Shown here: positions 18,578-27,066 of the stretch, piece after piece
Numbering within the stretch: position 1 is the first letter of the stretch
Layout: every line of letters starts with the position of its first letter
Source of the DNA: UBA7330 sp043554545
GTDB lineage: Bacteria; Bacteroidota; Bacteroidia; Cytophagales; Cyclobacteriaceae
Direction of reading: 5' to 3'
Assembly (NCBI GenBank): GCA_043554545.1
Contig: CP121337.1
Coordinates: forward strand, 2,046,001 to 2,110,000
Length of the DNA: 64,000 nt
The notes under the pieces: generated by a model
What the model saw: the letters and a program-made list of their open reading frames with translations, nothing else
Databases searched by the model: none
What the model was told of the DNA's origin: nothing
Position numbers and translations under genes: made by a program

Positions 18578-20095
18578 ATCAATAAATTTCAGGTATTCCC
18601 ACATCTTGTCAGCTTTCATCACTTTTGGAATTTTCACCTGCCCGCCTTTCTTATTCGTCTTCTCCAGGAAAGCATGGTAAGTATCTTTGGCAATCACTTT
18701 TACCTGAATCTCTTTAAGTGCTTTACTGCGAGCTACCCCGTAATTCTTATTGGCTGATTTTAGCGCTTTATCCAGGTGTTTTGCAAATTCATCTGCATCA
18801 AAAGACTGATTAGAGACCAACACCCATTGATGAAGGTATTCATCCGACTGATTTTTAATAGCTGCTACTGAGAACTCATTCACTTCCACCCCAAAAGATT
18901 TGGAGACAGTCACAATCGCATCATCCATTTTTTCTTCAGAAAGTTGAGAACCCACCACATTGAGAAAGAATTTTGTTCGCCCGGTAATCTTGATTTCCGG
19001 TGTTTCCATGTTCGTAAACCTGATGGTATCTCCAATCACATATCGCCAGGCACCAGAACAAGTACTGATTACCAGCACATAATCCTGTTCAGGTACCACC
19101 TCATCTAGACGATGTGATTCCGGATTTTGCAATAGATTGCCCTGCTCATCTACACCCCTTTCATCAAATGGAATAAACTCATAGAAATAACCATGAGACA
19201 AGGCAAGCTGCATTGCCATCGAGTCTGGTCGATTGCCAAAGCTGAAGAAGCCTTCAGAAGCCAGATACGTATCAATGATGATAAGAGGTCGTTCGCAGAC
19301 TTTATTAAAACCTTCCCTGTAGGTTTCAAAGGCTACCCCTCCACTGGCATATACAGTTAAATTCGGCCAGATTTCATGGATGTTTTTGAGGTCGTGAGCT
19401 TTTACGATTTCCTGTATCATGAGCAGTACCCATGAGGGAATCCCGGCAATGGCCCCAATGTCCCATTTAGGCGCTTCAGCTACGATGCGCTTTAATCGTT
19501 CATCCCAATTATCGATACTGGCAATTTCCTTCCCCGGTCTATAAAACATGTCATACCATCCTGGAAAATTACTTACATTGATCCCGCTGATTTCTCCCTC
19601 CAGGTGACCCCTGTTGTGTTCATTCAGGTTAGCTGTACTACTCAACATCAGTATTTCCGTCTCAAAAAGCGCCTCAGGCAAGTTGAAATTAGGTAAACTT
19701 TTAACTAGTGATACCCCCACGGACCTTACACTGTCGAGGTAATCTTTCGTAACAGGAATACGCTTACTCGATTTACCTGTGGTTCCACTGCTGAGTGCAA
19801 AAAAATCTGGCTGTCCCGGCCAGGTGATGTCCGGATGTTTTTGTTGTTGAGACCACCACCTTTCGTTCATTTGGTGGTAATCAAAAATAGGAACCTCAGC
19901 TTGATACGCTGCGATAATATCATTAGACTTTAAGATTGAATCGAAATGATAGTACTTACCAAAGGAAGTGTCCTTTGCTTTTTTCAGTAACTCATAAAGC
20001 TGCTTTAACTGACTATCCTGTGGAGATGTAAACTCAATTTTGATTTTCTGATTAAGTGCTAGTCCCTCTTTTACAATTGATCCGAGTATGGCCAT
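18572..20095 (-). CDS. GH3 auxin-responsive promoter family acyl-amido synthetase-like enzyme
   Basis: A 507-residue protein. The ATG at 20095 (MAILGSIVKEG) is preferred over an upstream one because bacterial GH3 proteins typically begin this way. The ATP/adenylate-binding motif is ALSSGTTGKSSKRIPVT (about 102-118). Later motifs include YASGGVAFETYREG, YLASEGFFSFG and YVIGDTIRF, all characteristic of the GH3 fold of the ANL superfamily. Plant members adenylate a carboxylate and join it to an amino acid. In Bacteroidota the gene is common, but its substrate is unknown. It follows the photolyase gene on the same strand by 65 bases. Confidence 0.88.
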   Translation of the reverse strand: MAILGSIVKEGLALNQKIKIEFTSPQDSQLKQLYELLKKAKDTSFGKYYHFDSILKSNDIIAAYQAEVPIFDYHQMNERWWSQQQKHPDITWPGQPDFFALSSGTTGKSSKRIPVTKDYLDSVRSVGVSLVKSLPNFNLPEALFETEILMLSSTANLNEHNRGHLEGEISGINVSNFPGWYDMFYRPGKEIASIDNWDERLKRIVAEAPKWDIGAIAGIPSWVLLMIQEIVKAHDLKNIHEIWPNLTVYASGGVAFETYREGFNKVCERPLIIIDTYLASEGFFSFGNRPDSMAMQLALSHGYFYEFIPFDERGVDEQGNLLQNPESHRLDEVVPEQDYVLVISTCSGAWRYVIGDTIRFTNMETPEIKITGRTKFFLNVVGSQLSEEKMDDAIVTVSKSFGVEVNEFSVAAIKNQSDEYLHQWVLVSNQSFDADEFAKHLDKALKSANKNYGVARSKALKEIQVKVIAKDTYHAFLEKTNKKGGQVKIPKVMKADKMWEYLKFIDS

Positions 20096-20160
20096 AGTTT
20101 CTAATGTTCTATAATACAATCAATTGAAGAAGCGATTGTTTCATGTCTTCACAGTTAGCG

Positions 20161-21636
20161 TCATGCTAAACTTTCAAGATAGTTTTCTGCAGTGGAAAGA
20201 TGTGACATCCTTTTATCTTCATCCATTTTATCAAAAGTTTTGATCAGCATACCCATTCTTGGGTTTGACAAAAAGAATTCCCTGTGAACATGCATAAACC
20301 GCCAAAATAACCCATCCCAGATCTTCTGCCAATCACCTTTATGAAAGTCACTCATTTTCATCAGGTAATTGCTACTGCTGATATAAGGCTTGGTAGACAT
20401 CAGCCCTCCATCGGCAAACTGACTCATCCCATAGACATTAGGCACCATCACCCAATCATAAGCGTCCACATACATTTCCATAAACCAACGGTAGACTTCA
20501 TCTGGATCAAACTCGCACAATAACATGAAATTTCCCAGGATCATCAGTCTTTCAATGTGGTGATTATAACCGGTCTCCAGCAGCTTTTTGATGGTTATAT
20601 CCACCGGGTGAATCCCCGTGGTCCCTGAGTAAAAAGATTTAGGAATCTTTCTACTAAAATTCCAGAAGTTTCTCGTTCTTTCTTCAGCTCCTTTCACCTC
20701 ATACACACCCCTGATAAATTCCCTCCATCCAACAATTTGCCTGACAATCCCTTCCGTATTATTCAGGCTAATCATATGGGAATCTGAATAATTTAAAACT
20801 TCACCCACTACGTACTCCGGAGTTAAAAGCCCTACATTAATAATCGGTGATAAAATGCTGTGATTGAGGTATTTATGTGATTCTAAAATCGCATCCTCAT
20901 AATCTCCAAACTCAGCAAATCTGTTTTCCAAAAACTGCTGAAACCATGTCCGTGAAGACTGATGATTGTAAGGGTATAAGGGTTGCTCCGCGACCATTCC
21001 CGGGTTATCAGGAAAGTGCTTTTCAACATACTTCACTGCTCCCCGATAGGTTGCATCACTGGAAGGAAAAGAGATTTCAGGAGGATTCTTTTTGGCAGGA
21101 TATTTCTTTCTGTTCTCCGAATCAAAGGTCCATTTTCCACCGAGTGGTTCGCCCTGGTTGTCTAAGAGGATACCCCGTGTCTTTCTTTGTTCTTTGTAGA
21201 ATGCAGTCTGATAAAATTTCTTCTTTGAAGACTTAAAAAAATCAGCTAATTCATCTTTAGTATTTAAAAACCCAGGGGAATCGTACAGCGCAAGGGTCAT
21301 TTCAAACTTTTTACATGCATATCTTATACGCTTACTCAAATAATCATCCACGGGATCCAAAACATGAATTTTATCAACTGACAGTATTTCAAATATGGCT
21401 CTGATGTCTGATCTATCTTCATTAGACTCGATATAGGTAACCTCATATCCTTTTTGCACCAAAAACTGCTCATATGACTTCATAGAAGCCCTGTGAAAAA
21501 TCAGCTTTTGCTTATGAAATCTATATTGCTTGAAAAACAGAAATTCTTCAATCAAATATATTTGCTGACCCCTCTTAAGAGCAGGGTTCTTTTCAAAAAG
21601 TTGATGTGGAAAAATAAGTGTTGCCTCTGTCGACAT
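20161..21636 (-). CDS. Photolyase/cryptochrome of the DPRP (FeS-BCP) family, apparently without Fe-S cysteines
   Basis: A 491-residue flavoprotein of the deoxyribodipyrimidine photolyase-related family, related to prokaryotic (6-4) photolyases. An N-terminal Rossmann-like antenna domain (1-130) is followed by a helical FAD-binding domain with GWREFIRGVY, HHIERLMILGNFML and DAYDWVMVPNVYGMSQFADG. Most characterised relatives hold a [4Fe-4S] cluster on four Cys near the C-terminal half. Here only two cysteines exist in the whole protein (108 and 374), and the usual CxxC region reads MKMSDFHKGDWQKIWDG, so no cluster can form. The start overlaps the stop of the DUF2256 gene (TAATG). The likely role is light-driven repair of DNA lesions or blue-light sensing. 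Confidence 0.88.
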   Translation of the reverse strand: MSTEATLIFPHQLFEKNPALKRGQQIYLIEEFLFFKQYRFHKQKLIFHRASMKSYEQFLVQKGYEVTYIESNEDRSDIRAIFEILSVDKIHVLDPVDDYLSKRIRYACKKFEMTLALYDSPGFLNTKDELADFFKSSKKKFYQTAFYKEQRKTRGILLDNQGEPLGGKWTFDSENRKKYPAKKNPPEISFPSSDATYRGAVKYVEKHFPDNPGMVAEQPLYPYNHQSSRTWFQQFLENRFAEFGDYEDAILESHKYLNHSILSPIINVGLLTPEYVVGEVLNYSDSHMISLNNTEGIVRQIVGWREFIRGVYEVKGAEERTRNFWNFSRKIPKSFYSGTTGIHPVDITIKKLLETGYNHHIERLMILGNFMLLCEFDPDEVYRWFMEMYVDAYDWVMVPNVYGMSQFADGGLMSTKPYISSSNYLMKMSDFHKGDWQKIWDGLFWRFMHVHREFFLSNPRMGMLIKTFDKMDEDKRMSHLSTAENYLESLA

Positions 21637-21776
21637 TATACCCGGTTCTTACTGCCTCGTCTGCATCTTTCACTACAGAACTTAACCTTCTCCCAGTCAC
21701 GGACCCATTTTTTTCTCCAATTGAAAGGTTTACCGCAGATAGCGCACATTTTTGAAGGAAGATGTTCCTTGATCAT
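21636..21776 (-). CDS. DUF2256 zinc-ribbon-like mini-protein
   Basis: A 46-residue protein read directly from the minus strand. It has two cysteine pairs, MCAICGKPFNWRKKW and VKFCSERCRRG, which fit the DUF2256 family (CxxC-x-PFxWRKKW ... CSxxCR). A single zinc ion bound by the four Cys is expected. DUF2256 genes are often found next to photolyase/cryptochrome genes. Here the stop codon TAA overlaps the ATG of the photolyase gene by one base, so the two are almost surely translationally coupled. The function is unknown; an accessory or nucleic-acid-binding role for the photolyase is inference. Confidence 0.88.
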   Translation of the reverse strand: MIKEHLPSKMCAICGKPFNWRKKWVRDWEKVKFCSERCRRGSKNRV

Positions 21777-21917
21777 GGAATTGATTAGTTACTGGAGATA
21801 TAACAAAATTCAAGGCCGTAGGTTTTTGAATACTGTCTTGAAATCCTGCGTAAATAATAAATAGCCATTAGAATTATCAGTGAAAAATGGAACTACAGTG
21901 ACTGGTTATAGCAATAA

Positions 21918-22604
21918 TTAAAGAGCGGTAATGTAGACATGTTTCATTTCTATTTTGGCTTTACCACCTGAGTGTAGTTGCAGTCCAATCACCCCTTTCG
22001 AAGATATCTCTTTGTCTTTTTCTACATATTCAGCAGTTTTTACGCCATTGATATAGATTTCGTGGTAGTCGCCCTTGCAGCGAATGAGATAACTGTTCCA
22101 ACCATCTTTGTTTAGGATTTGATTTAAGACAGATAATCTACCCTTTACCAACTCAGCTCGTCTATGTTCGTCATAAATATCCCCCCAATAACCATTCCCT
22201 AAATCTGCCTGGTACCCAACGATCTTATTGTCCTCAATAACAGACCGGTATTGGAAACCACTATTGATCATACCTGTTGATGAGTCACCGGTTAATCTAA
22301 CAAGGCAACTAAATTCAAAGTCTTCATAAGTTTTTTCGGTACACAGATACATATTTCGTGGTACTTTCTGGATACCATCACCGGCAGTGATCACCCCATC
22401 AATAACAGACCAGTATTTTTGATTTTCGGGATCTGCTGTTTTCCATCCTTTCAGTGTAACTCCATCAAATAAAGAGGTTTGTGAAGGCAGGTCTTGAGCA
22501 AAACCCGTCGAAACCTTTCCAAGTATAGCGATCAATAGTATAGAAGGAAAAATGCGACTTATTATTTGAAAGATGTTCAGGTAATTCGATACTGGTGTTT
22601 TCAT
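21918..22604 (-). CDS. Exported 3-keto-disaccharide hydrolase/DUF1080 domain protein
   Basis: A 228-residue secreted protein. After a signal peptide (end near GFAQD) it consists of one DUF1080 (3-keto-disaccharide hydrolase) concanavalin-like domain, beginning SLFDGVTLKGWKT, with WSVIDGVITAGDG, YEDFEFSCLVRL, GMINSGFQYRS and a final GVIGLQLHSGGKAKIEMKHV. The domain binds or hydrolyses glycosidic bonds of oxidised sugars in characterised members, but many Bacteroidota and Planctomycetes copies are untested. It stands alone, with about 140 bases to the upstream DUF2256/photolyase genes. Confidence 0.85.
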   Translation of the reverse strand: MKTPVSNYLNIFQIISRIFPSILLIAILGKVSTGFAQDLPSQTSLFDGVTLKGWKTADPENQKYWSVIDGVITAGDGIQKVPRNMYLCTEKTYEDFEFSCLVRLTGDSSTGMINSGFQYRSVIEDNKIVGYQADLGNGYWGDIYDEHRRAELVKGRLSVLNQILNKDGWNSYLIRCKGDYHEIYINGVKTAEYVEKDKEISSKGVIGLQLHSGGKAKIEMKHVYITAL

Positions 22605-22704
22605 GATTTAAAATACAATATATGCTAGCCTAGATTCAGAAGAACTCCAGAAATCTTTATTGAGTCAGAATATATGTAAATTTTCTATCATGTGTGCCTG
22701 CTAA

Positions 22705-23001
22705 TTAGTCTCTTTCGTACCATTCCAGTTTTGATTTTATCGCTGTCAACTCTGATTGTAACTGCTCGATCTTTTGCAATAAATTAAAAATCGTATCAAT
22801 ACCCTCCAGGTTAATATTCAAATCAACATGTAGCCTAATCATCCGTTCCACCTCTCCTATTTTGTCCTGATGAATATAGGATGCTTTTTCAACCTGGTAG
22901 ATTTCAATCAGTTCCAATTCGTTTAACCTGGAAAAGAACTTCATATCTACTCCATAATTGACTGATAACTTCTCAAGTGCTATGAGTTCATCGATATTCA
23001 T
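22705..23001 (-). CDS. cbpM: Chaperone modulator CbpM
   Basis: A 98-residue MerR-like protein made of a degenerate winged-helix segment (LIALEKLSVNYGVDMKFFSR, LNELELIEI) and a C-terminal coiled coil (LLQKIEQLQSELTAIKSKLE). CbpM binds the J-domain of CbpA and inhibits its co-chaperone and DNA-binding activity. Its ATG overlaps the cbpA stop by 4 bases (ATGA). This linkage to a CbpA-type J-protein makes the assignment firm despite low sequence conservation. Confidence 0.85.
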   Translation of the reverse strand: MNIDELIALEKLSVNYGVDMKFFSRLNELELIEIYQVEKASYIHQDKIGEVERMIRLHVDLNINLEGIDTIFNLLQKIEQLQSELTAIKSKLEWYERD

Positions 23002-23882
23002 ATTGATCTCAGTTTTGATAGTTCATTGAACAGCTCTTTTTCTCTGGAAGTAAGGTTTGTGGGCAACAACACCTGATAAGTAATAAAAAGATCTCCAAAT
23101 TGTCCTTCCTTTTTATAGACCGGAAACCCTTTGCCTTTTAGTTTCACTTTTGTTCCGTTCTGAGTCTCAGGCCTTACTTTTAATTTGGCCTTTCCATCAA
23201 AAGTATCTATCGTAATTTCACCACCAAGCAAAGCCTGATAGAGATTAAGCTCCACAGTCTTAGATAAGTTATCTCCATCCAGCTTAAATTTGGTGTGATT
23301 CAAAATAGAAAAGCGAAGGTATAAGTCACCATTGGGTCCATTATTTACACCAACCCCTCCTTGTCCCTTGATTTTAATTACCTGCCCATCTTTTACTCCA
23401 GCCGGAATCGTTAACCTAATATTCTTACCATCTACTGTTAATGTTCGTTTATGGGTTTTGTAGATGTCATGGATATTCAGTTGAAGGTCTGCATGGTAAT
23501 CAGGTCCTTTAAACTTTACTTGGCTTTCCTGTCCTCTACTAAAGTTTCCTCCAAACATGGATTCAAAAAAATCAGAGTAATCATCTCCCGTAAATTTCCC
23601 TGAAGTCTGTTGTCTGCTTTTTTTTTGAGCACTTTTTGCTTTTTCAAACTGCTCGGCATGCTTCCAATCTTTACCGTATTGATCGTACTTCTTGCGGTTT
23701 TCCTGATCGCTTAGCACGGCGTTAGCCTCGTTTATTTCTTTAAACTTTCTTTCAGCTTCAGCATCATTCGGATTGAGGTCAGGATGATATTTGCGTGCTA
23801 GTTTACGATAAGCCTTTTTTATTTCATCAGCTGTGGCTTTTTTACCAATTCCCAGAATCGCATAATAATCGATGAATGCCAT
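22998..23882 (-). CDS. cbpA: CbpA-type DnaJ co-chaperone
   Basis: A 294-residue J-domain protein. The J domain occupies residues 1-70 and has the essential HPD (KYHPDLNPND), preceded by DYYAILGI. A Gly/Phe and polar linker follows, then two C-terminal substrate-binding beta domains (from about 125; LTIPAGVKDGQVIKIKGQGG, LDGDNLSKTVELNLYQALLG). There is no zinc-finger domain, which separates CbpA from DnaJ. It stimulates DnaK ATPase activity and holds unfolded proteins. It lies in a compact operon: one base after the DUF5661-like gene and overlapping cbpM. Confidence 0.93.
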   Translation of the reverse strand: MAFIDYYAILGIGKKATADEIKKAYRKLARKYHPDLNPNDAEAERKFKEINEANAVLSDQENRKKYDQYGKDWKHAEQFEKAKSAQKKSRQQTSGKFTGDDYSDFFESMFGGNFSRGQESQVKFKGPDYHADLQLNIHDIYKTHKRTLTVDGKNIRLTIPAGVKDGQVIKIKGQGGVGVNNGPNGDLYLRFSILNHTKFKLDGDNLSKTVELNLYQALLGGEITIDTFDGKAKLKVRPETQNGTKVKLKGKGFPVYKKEGQFGDLFITYQVLLPTNLTSREKELFNELSKLRSI

Positions 23883-23883
23883 T

Positions 23884-24150
23884 TCAGCTTTTATCTTTCC
23901 AAAATATTTCTGCTTCCTTCTCCATCTTTTCTAACCTTGTATAATAGTCAGGAAACTCTTTGAGGTGTGCCCAGGCGATTTTACCAGTCAATATTTCGTC
24001 ATTATTGGTAACATTGGTTTCCGGATACCTTTCACCATGCTCCAGCTCTACATTTAGCCCTGTGGTAAATTCAGGAAGCACAACTTCTGTCCAGTCCATC
24101 CCCAGCAAATCTCCTATCTTCTTCGCTTCTTTTTCACTAAAACTTTTCAT
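23884..24150 (-). CDS. DUF5661-like small protein
   Basis: An 88-residue cytoplasmic, acidic, helical protein. The central block FTTGLNVELEHGERYPETNVTN, read as two parts (GLNVELEHG and TNVTNNDEILTGKIAWAHL), and the ending FPDYYTRLEKMEKEAE recall the DUF5661 family, which is found as small proteins or as tails of other proteins. The function is unknown. Its start lies 3 bases after the OsmC stop and its stop 1 base before cbpA, so it is expressed with stress proteins. Confidence 0.65.
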   Translation of the reverse strand: MKSFSEKEAKKIGDLLGMDWTEVVLPEFTTGLNVELEHGERYPETNVTNNDEILTGKIAWAHLKEFPDYYTRLEKMEKEAEIFWKDKS

Positions 24151-24153
24151 GAC

Positions 24154-24612
24154 TTATGATGTCATTTGAAGGACTTTAATATTTGGTACCATGATTACTT
24201 CAGATTTAATGGAATTGGATACCAAACATGCACGCTCTGACTTTTGCAAAACCTTTTCCGCACGCTCTCTATCCTTTTCATCAGAAATGGTAACCGTCGG
24301 TTCCAGAGTAATTTGGGTCATCAGGAATTTACCTTCCACTTGCTCTAATTTTCCTTTTGACTGACAACTGAAGTCTATGAAATCCAATTTTGAATTTTCT
24401 GCTATAGCTAAAAAAGTTGTCATTAAACAGCTACTCACCGCAGCTGTAAAAAGATGCTCGGGCGACCAGATACCAGGTATTCCTTTTGGGAATTCCGGAG
24501 GTGTTGCTACTTCAATACAACTATTGGAATCCTTGTTAAGCTCCGGTGAACACATAACCCCTTTGCGTTCCTGATTCCATTTGATATCGACTCTATAATC
24601 ATGTGATTCCAT
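24154..24612 (-). CDS. OsmC/Ohr-family peroxiredoxin-like protein
   Basis: A 152-residue OsmC-fold protein. The two redox cysteines of the family are in their usual contexts: AAVSSCLMTTFLAIA and, about 75 residues later, SERACLVSNSIK. The length is standard. OsmC proteins reduce organic hydroperoxides with thiol partners. It is the first gene of a four-gene unit followed by the DUF5661-like gene, cbpA and cbpM, which points to induction under oxidative or protein-folding stress (inference). Confidence 0.87.
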   Translation of the reverse strand: MESHDYRVDIKWNQERKGVMCSPELNKDSNSCIEVATPPEFPKGIPGIWSPEHLFTAAVSSCLMTTFLAIAENSKLDFIDFSCQSKGKLEQVEGKFLMTQITLEPTVTISDEKDRERAEKVLQKSERACLVSNSIKSEVIMVPNIKVLQMTS

Positions 24613-24913
24613 GGCAATATTTTTAGTTAAATTCTTGATACAAAAATGATACTTCCAAAAGGTTTTTTAACTGATGATTATCAGGTAAAAGCTGGATATT
24701 GATCAGAATAGTGAAATTTTTTGTAGGAATTTGAACGACCGATAATTCAAGCAATAGGCACAAATACTTTTCGGAATATCAGTTAATTAACTAAGTCAAA
24801 AACACACCTGAGCTGTAGTAGTCAAACAGTTCTTAGTTTTTTACAAAACAAAGCAAATCATTAACCGATATGGCTATTCAAAACTTAAAAAGCACCTATC
24901 TCAAGGCCTGTTA
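24613..24913. other. 301-base AT-rich intergenic stretch
   Basis: This gap lies between the end of the oxidoreductase operon and the OsmC operon, both on the minus strand. It should hold the terminator of the first and the promoter of the second. I see no open reading frame, no clear GC-rich stem with a following T-run, and no convincing Bacteroidota-type promoter. Nothing firm can be annotated. Confidence 0.5.
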
Positions 24914-27055
24914 TTAATTGAACTTCTCAGCTCTCTTAATAAGCTTATCCAGGTTTGGCTCGGCATTATTTAATGGTTTTCCTGGATGAATGCACGAGGC
25001 TGGACATTTTTCAGCTGCTTTTACCAAATCTTCAAAAGAACCCTTTGATGGGTCCTCAATAAAAGCCTGTTTATCCTCATTGTATTTAAACAAGTTAGGA
25101 TACTTATCAATGCAATCATTGCATGAGGTACAGTTCTCACTCTCGACCCATGGCTTTTCTGCCTCAGCATGTGCTTCCGGCTCTTTGGTCTTTTCAATAA
25201 CCTGTTGACCATTTGTTGCTGGTACTACCCCTTTCAAATCCTCTGGATCAATGGCTGCAACAGGCTCAAGTTGTACCTGCTCATCTTCAAGTAATACTGT
25301 CATTAATTGCTGAACAGCTTTACCCATAGCTTTCTCTTGTATTAAAGCAATTTCATTGGCATGCTCAGCAATAAGTTGTTCTTTTTCCTGCGACGATAAC
25401 TCTGTATCTTTTCCCTTGCTATCATCTGATAGTGGTTGAGCATTAACCTCTCCCATCTCTTGAAGAAAACTCCAAAAATCCAATCGTTCCTGACAAGAAA
25501 CTACCCATACATTAGGAACAGCCGCACGATGTAGTTCATTTTGTGAATCCTTCAGCCATATGTAGGGTATTTTTCCATATAATTGTTCCTCACCAAATGC
25601 TAAATAGTCACTCAGTGGAATTAAGCTATCTGCGTAATACTCTGAGGGGACAAGCATAAGTTCTTTTACCTTTTCGGGGTATATCGCTTTGTAATCAGCA
25701 TAGGTAAATGCAACATCAATCAATTGCTCTTTATCTTCCTTGTTGATTACGCTCATGGTAAACATAGGCCATTTGGCATCTTCCTGTGTGTTTCCTGAGA
25801 GGTCAAACCTCTCAGCCCATTTATTTCCTCTTGACGGATCATAAGTGATCTTAGGGAAATATCTTCCTGCTACCTCTGCTTTTGCTGCGAGATATCCGTC
25901 TATACCTACACTGGACAAATCTTCAGCAACGGAAAGATGACAAATTCCAGGTGCCGTAGATTGTAAGCAATTGGCTAGTCCTGAATACAGAAATTCAGGG
26001 TTGTCCATGCTTGCCTGGAAGGTAAATACGTTTCGATGCGAAATAGCCAAAGCAGCTAATTCCTGCCTAAACTGATGGGCAGCATCCTCCCAACTTATAC
26101 TGTTGTTAGGCACAGAAACCATTTCATTATTAATCACTATGATGTTTACCGGCTGATTTGAAGCAATGAGTCTGGAAAAGGCTGATAAATGTTCATATAA
26201 ATCATGATGCCCTACCACTAAAACCATCGGATGGATCAGGTTTAACTCTTCATCCAAAAGTCTGTGCCAGGTAAAATGCTCAAAGTACTCCTTATGAATC
26301 TCTTCCTTATACTCCCCGGCAACTTCAAGCTTTGCTATCCGATAAGCCTTTATGAGTTCAGTAAATGTCTGTGTTTCACTATTAAAAAGGGCTTGTATTT
26401 GACTAAATGGATTTTTGTCAGCTTCAATCAAACGTGAGCTGCCAAATAATTGATTCTTCTCGAACTGCTTTTTGGTCTCCTTATCCAAAACCAATGTCGC
26501 AACTGTGTCACCAAAATAATTCAGCCCTCCGTTAATTCTTGCAACAACTGCTTCTAGTCTATTTAATCGTTCCGGAGAAAGTACTTCTTTAGACTTCTGT
26601 GGAATGATATCCACCATCTTATCAAAAGCGATCATGGCGTCTGCAAAATCGTAAGTATCCTCCCACTGTTTTGTTTCAGTAGGCTTGTCTTCAAGCTTCA
26701 ATAGTTGGTTCAATCCTGTAGCCAATGATGAGAGCTGATTCTTGAATTTTTTTCTGCTTTCCTTTTGATGCTCAGTTAATAAATGGTTCAATATCCGGAA
26801 ATGTGTATCTGTCCCATATTCAATTGAGGCGCTGTTTTCACCATCAGGTTGAAAAGGATAGTGAATATCATTTTCCAGTAATGACAATAATGCAGTTGTC
26901 ATTTTTTCTTCCTTGCCAGTAGCTGCCTTTTCACCTGTACGGTAAAAATTTCTAAGCTTTGCCCAGAAAGCAACTGAATCTTCTGCGGAGGCAGGCGCAT
27001 TTACTTTTATGTGAAAAGACTTTTCTGCTTGAGCTATTTCATTATTTTTTTCCAC
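24914..27055 (-). CDS. Catalytically erased paralogue of the oxidoreductase C-terminal half, with ferredoxin tail
   Basis: A 713-residue protein starting at GTG. Most of its length aligns by eye with the C-terminal part of the giant oxidoreductase at 36207-41120: AGEYKEEIHKEYFEHFTW matches AGKYKAEEHKDFFTYFNW, AISHRNVFTFQAS matches AMAHRNTYVLQAT, and both end in IKR(A/G)EKFN. The thiamine-diphosphate loop GDGAMYDIG is replaced by GHHDLYEHL (from 282), NTGGQ is replaced by VPNNS, and the GACLGC cluster motif appears as SASIEYG. The C-terminal one-cluster ferredoxin domain is intact (Cys642, 645, 648, 684). It cannot bind the cofactor in the normal way but may still carry electrons. It lies 11 bases after korB. 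Possible roles are scaffold, regulator or electron shuttle. Confidence 0.8.
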   Translation of the reverse strand: MEKNNEIAQAEKSFHIKVNAPASAEDSVAFWAKLRNFYRTGEKAATGKEEKMTTALLSLLENDIHYPFQPDGENSASIEYGTDTHFRILNHLLTEHQKESRKKFKNQLSSLATGLNQLLKLEDKPTETKQWEDTYDFADAMIAFDKMVDIIPQKSKEVLSPERLNRLEAVVARINGGLNYFGDTVATLVLDKETKKQFEKNQLFGSSRLIEADKNPFSQIQALFNSETQTFTELIKAYRIAKLEVAGEYKEEIHKEYFEHFTWHRLLDEELNLIHPMVLVVGHHDLYEHLSAFSRLIASNQPVNIIVINNEMVSVPNNSISWEDAAHQFRQELAALAISHRNVFTFQASMDNPEFLYSGLANCLQSTAPGICHLSVAEDLSSVGIDGYLAAKAEVAGRYFPKITYDPSRGNKWAERFDLSGNTQEDAKWPMFTMSVINKEDKEQLIDVAFTYADYKAIYPEKVKELMLVPSEYYADSLIPLSDYLAFGEEQLYGKIPYIWLKDSQNELHRAAVPNVWVVSCQERLDFWSFLQEMGEVNAQPLSDDSKGKDTELSSQEKEQLIAEHANEIALIQEKAMGKAVQQLMTVLLEDEQVQLEPVAAIDPEDLKGVVPATNGQQVIEKTKEPEAHAEAEKPWVESENCTSCNDCIDKYPNLFKYNEDKQAFIEDPSKGSFEDLVKAAEKCPASCIHPGKPLNNAEPNLDKLIKRAEKFN

Positions 27056-27066
27056 AATTCATCTAT

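Noticed and set aside
21493..21864. A 123-codon plus-strand open frame across the photolyase start and DUF2256 gene
   Set aside because: It is antisense to two well-supported genes, has no recognisable domain and has a composition typical of shadow frames.
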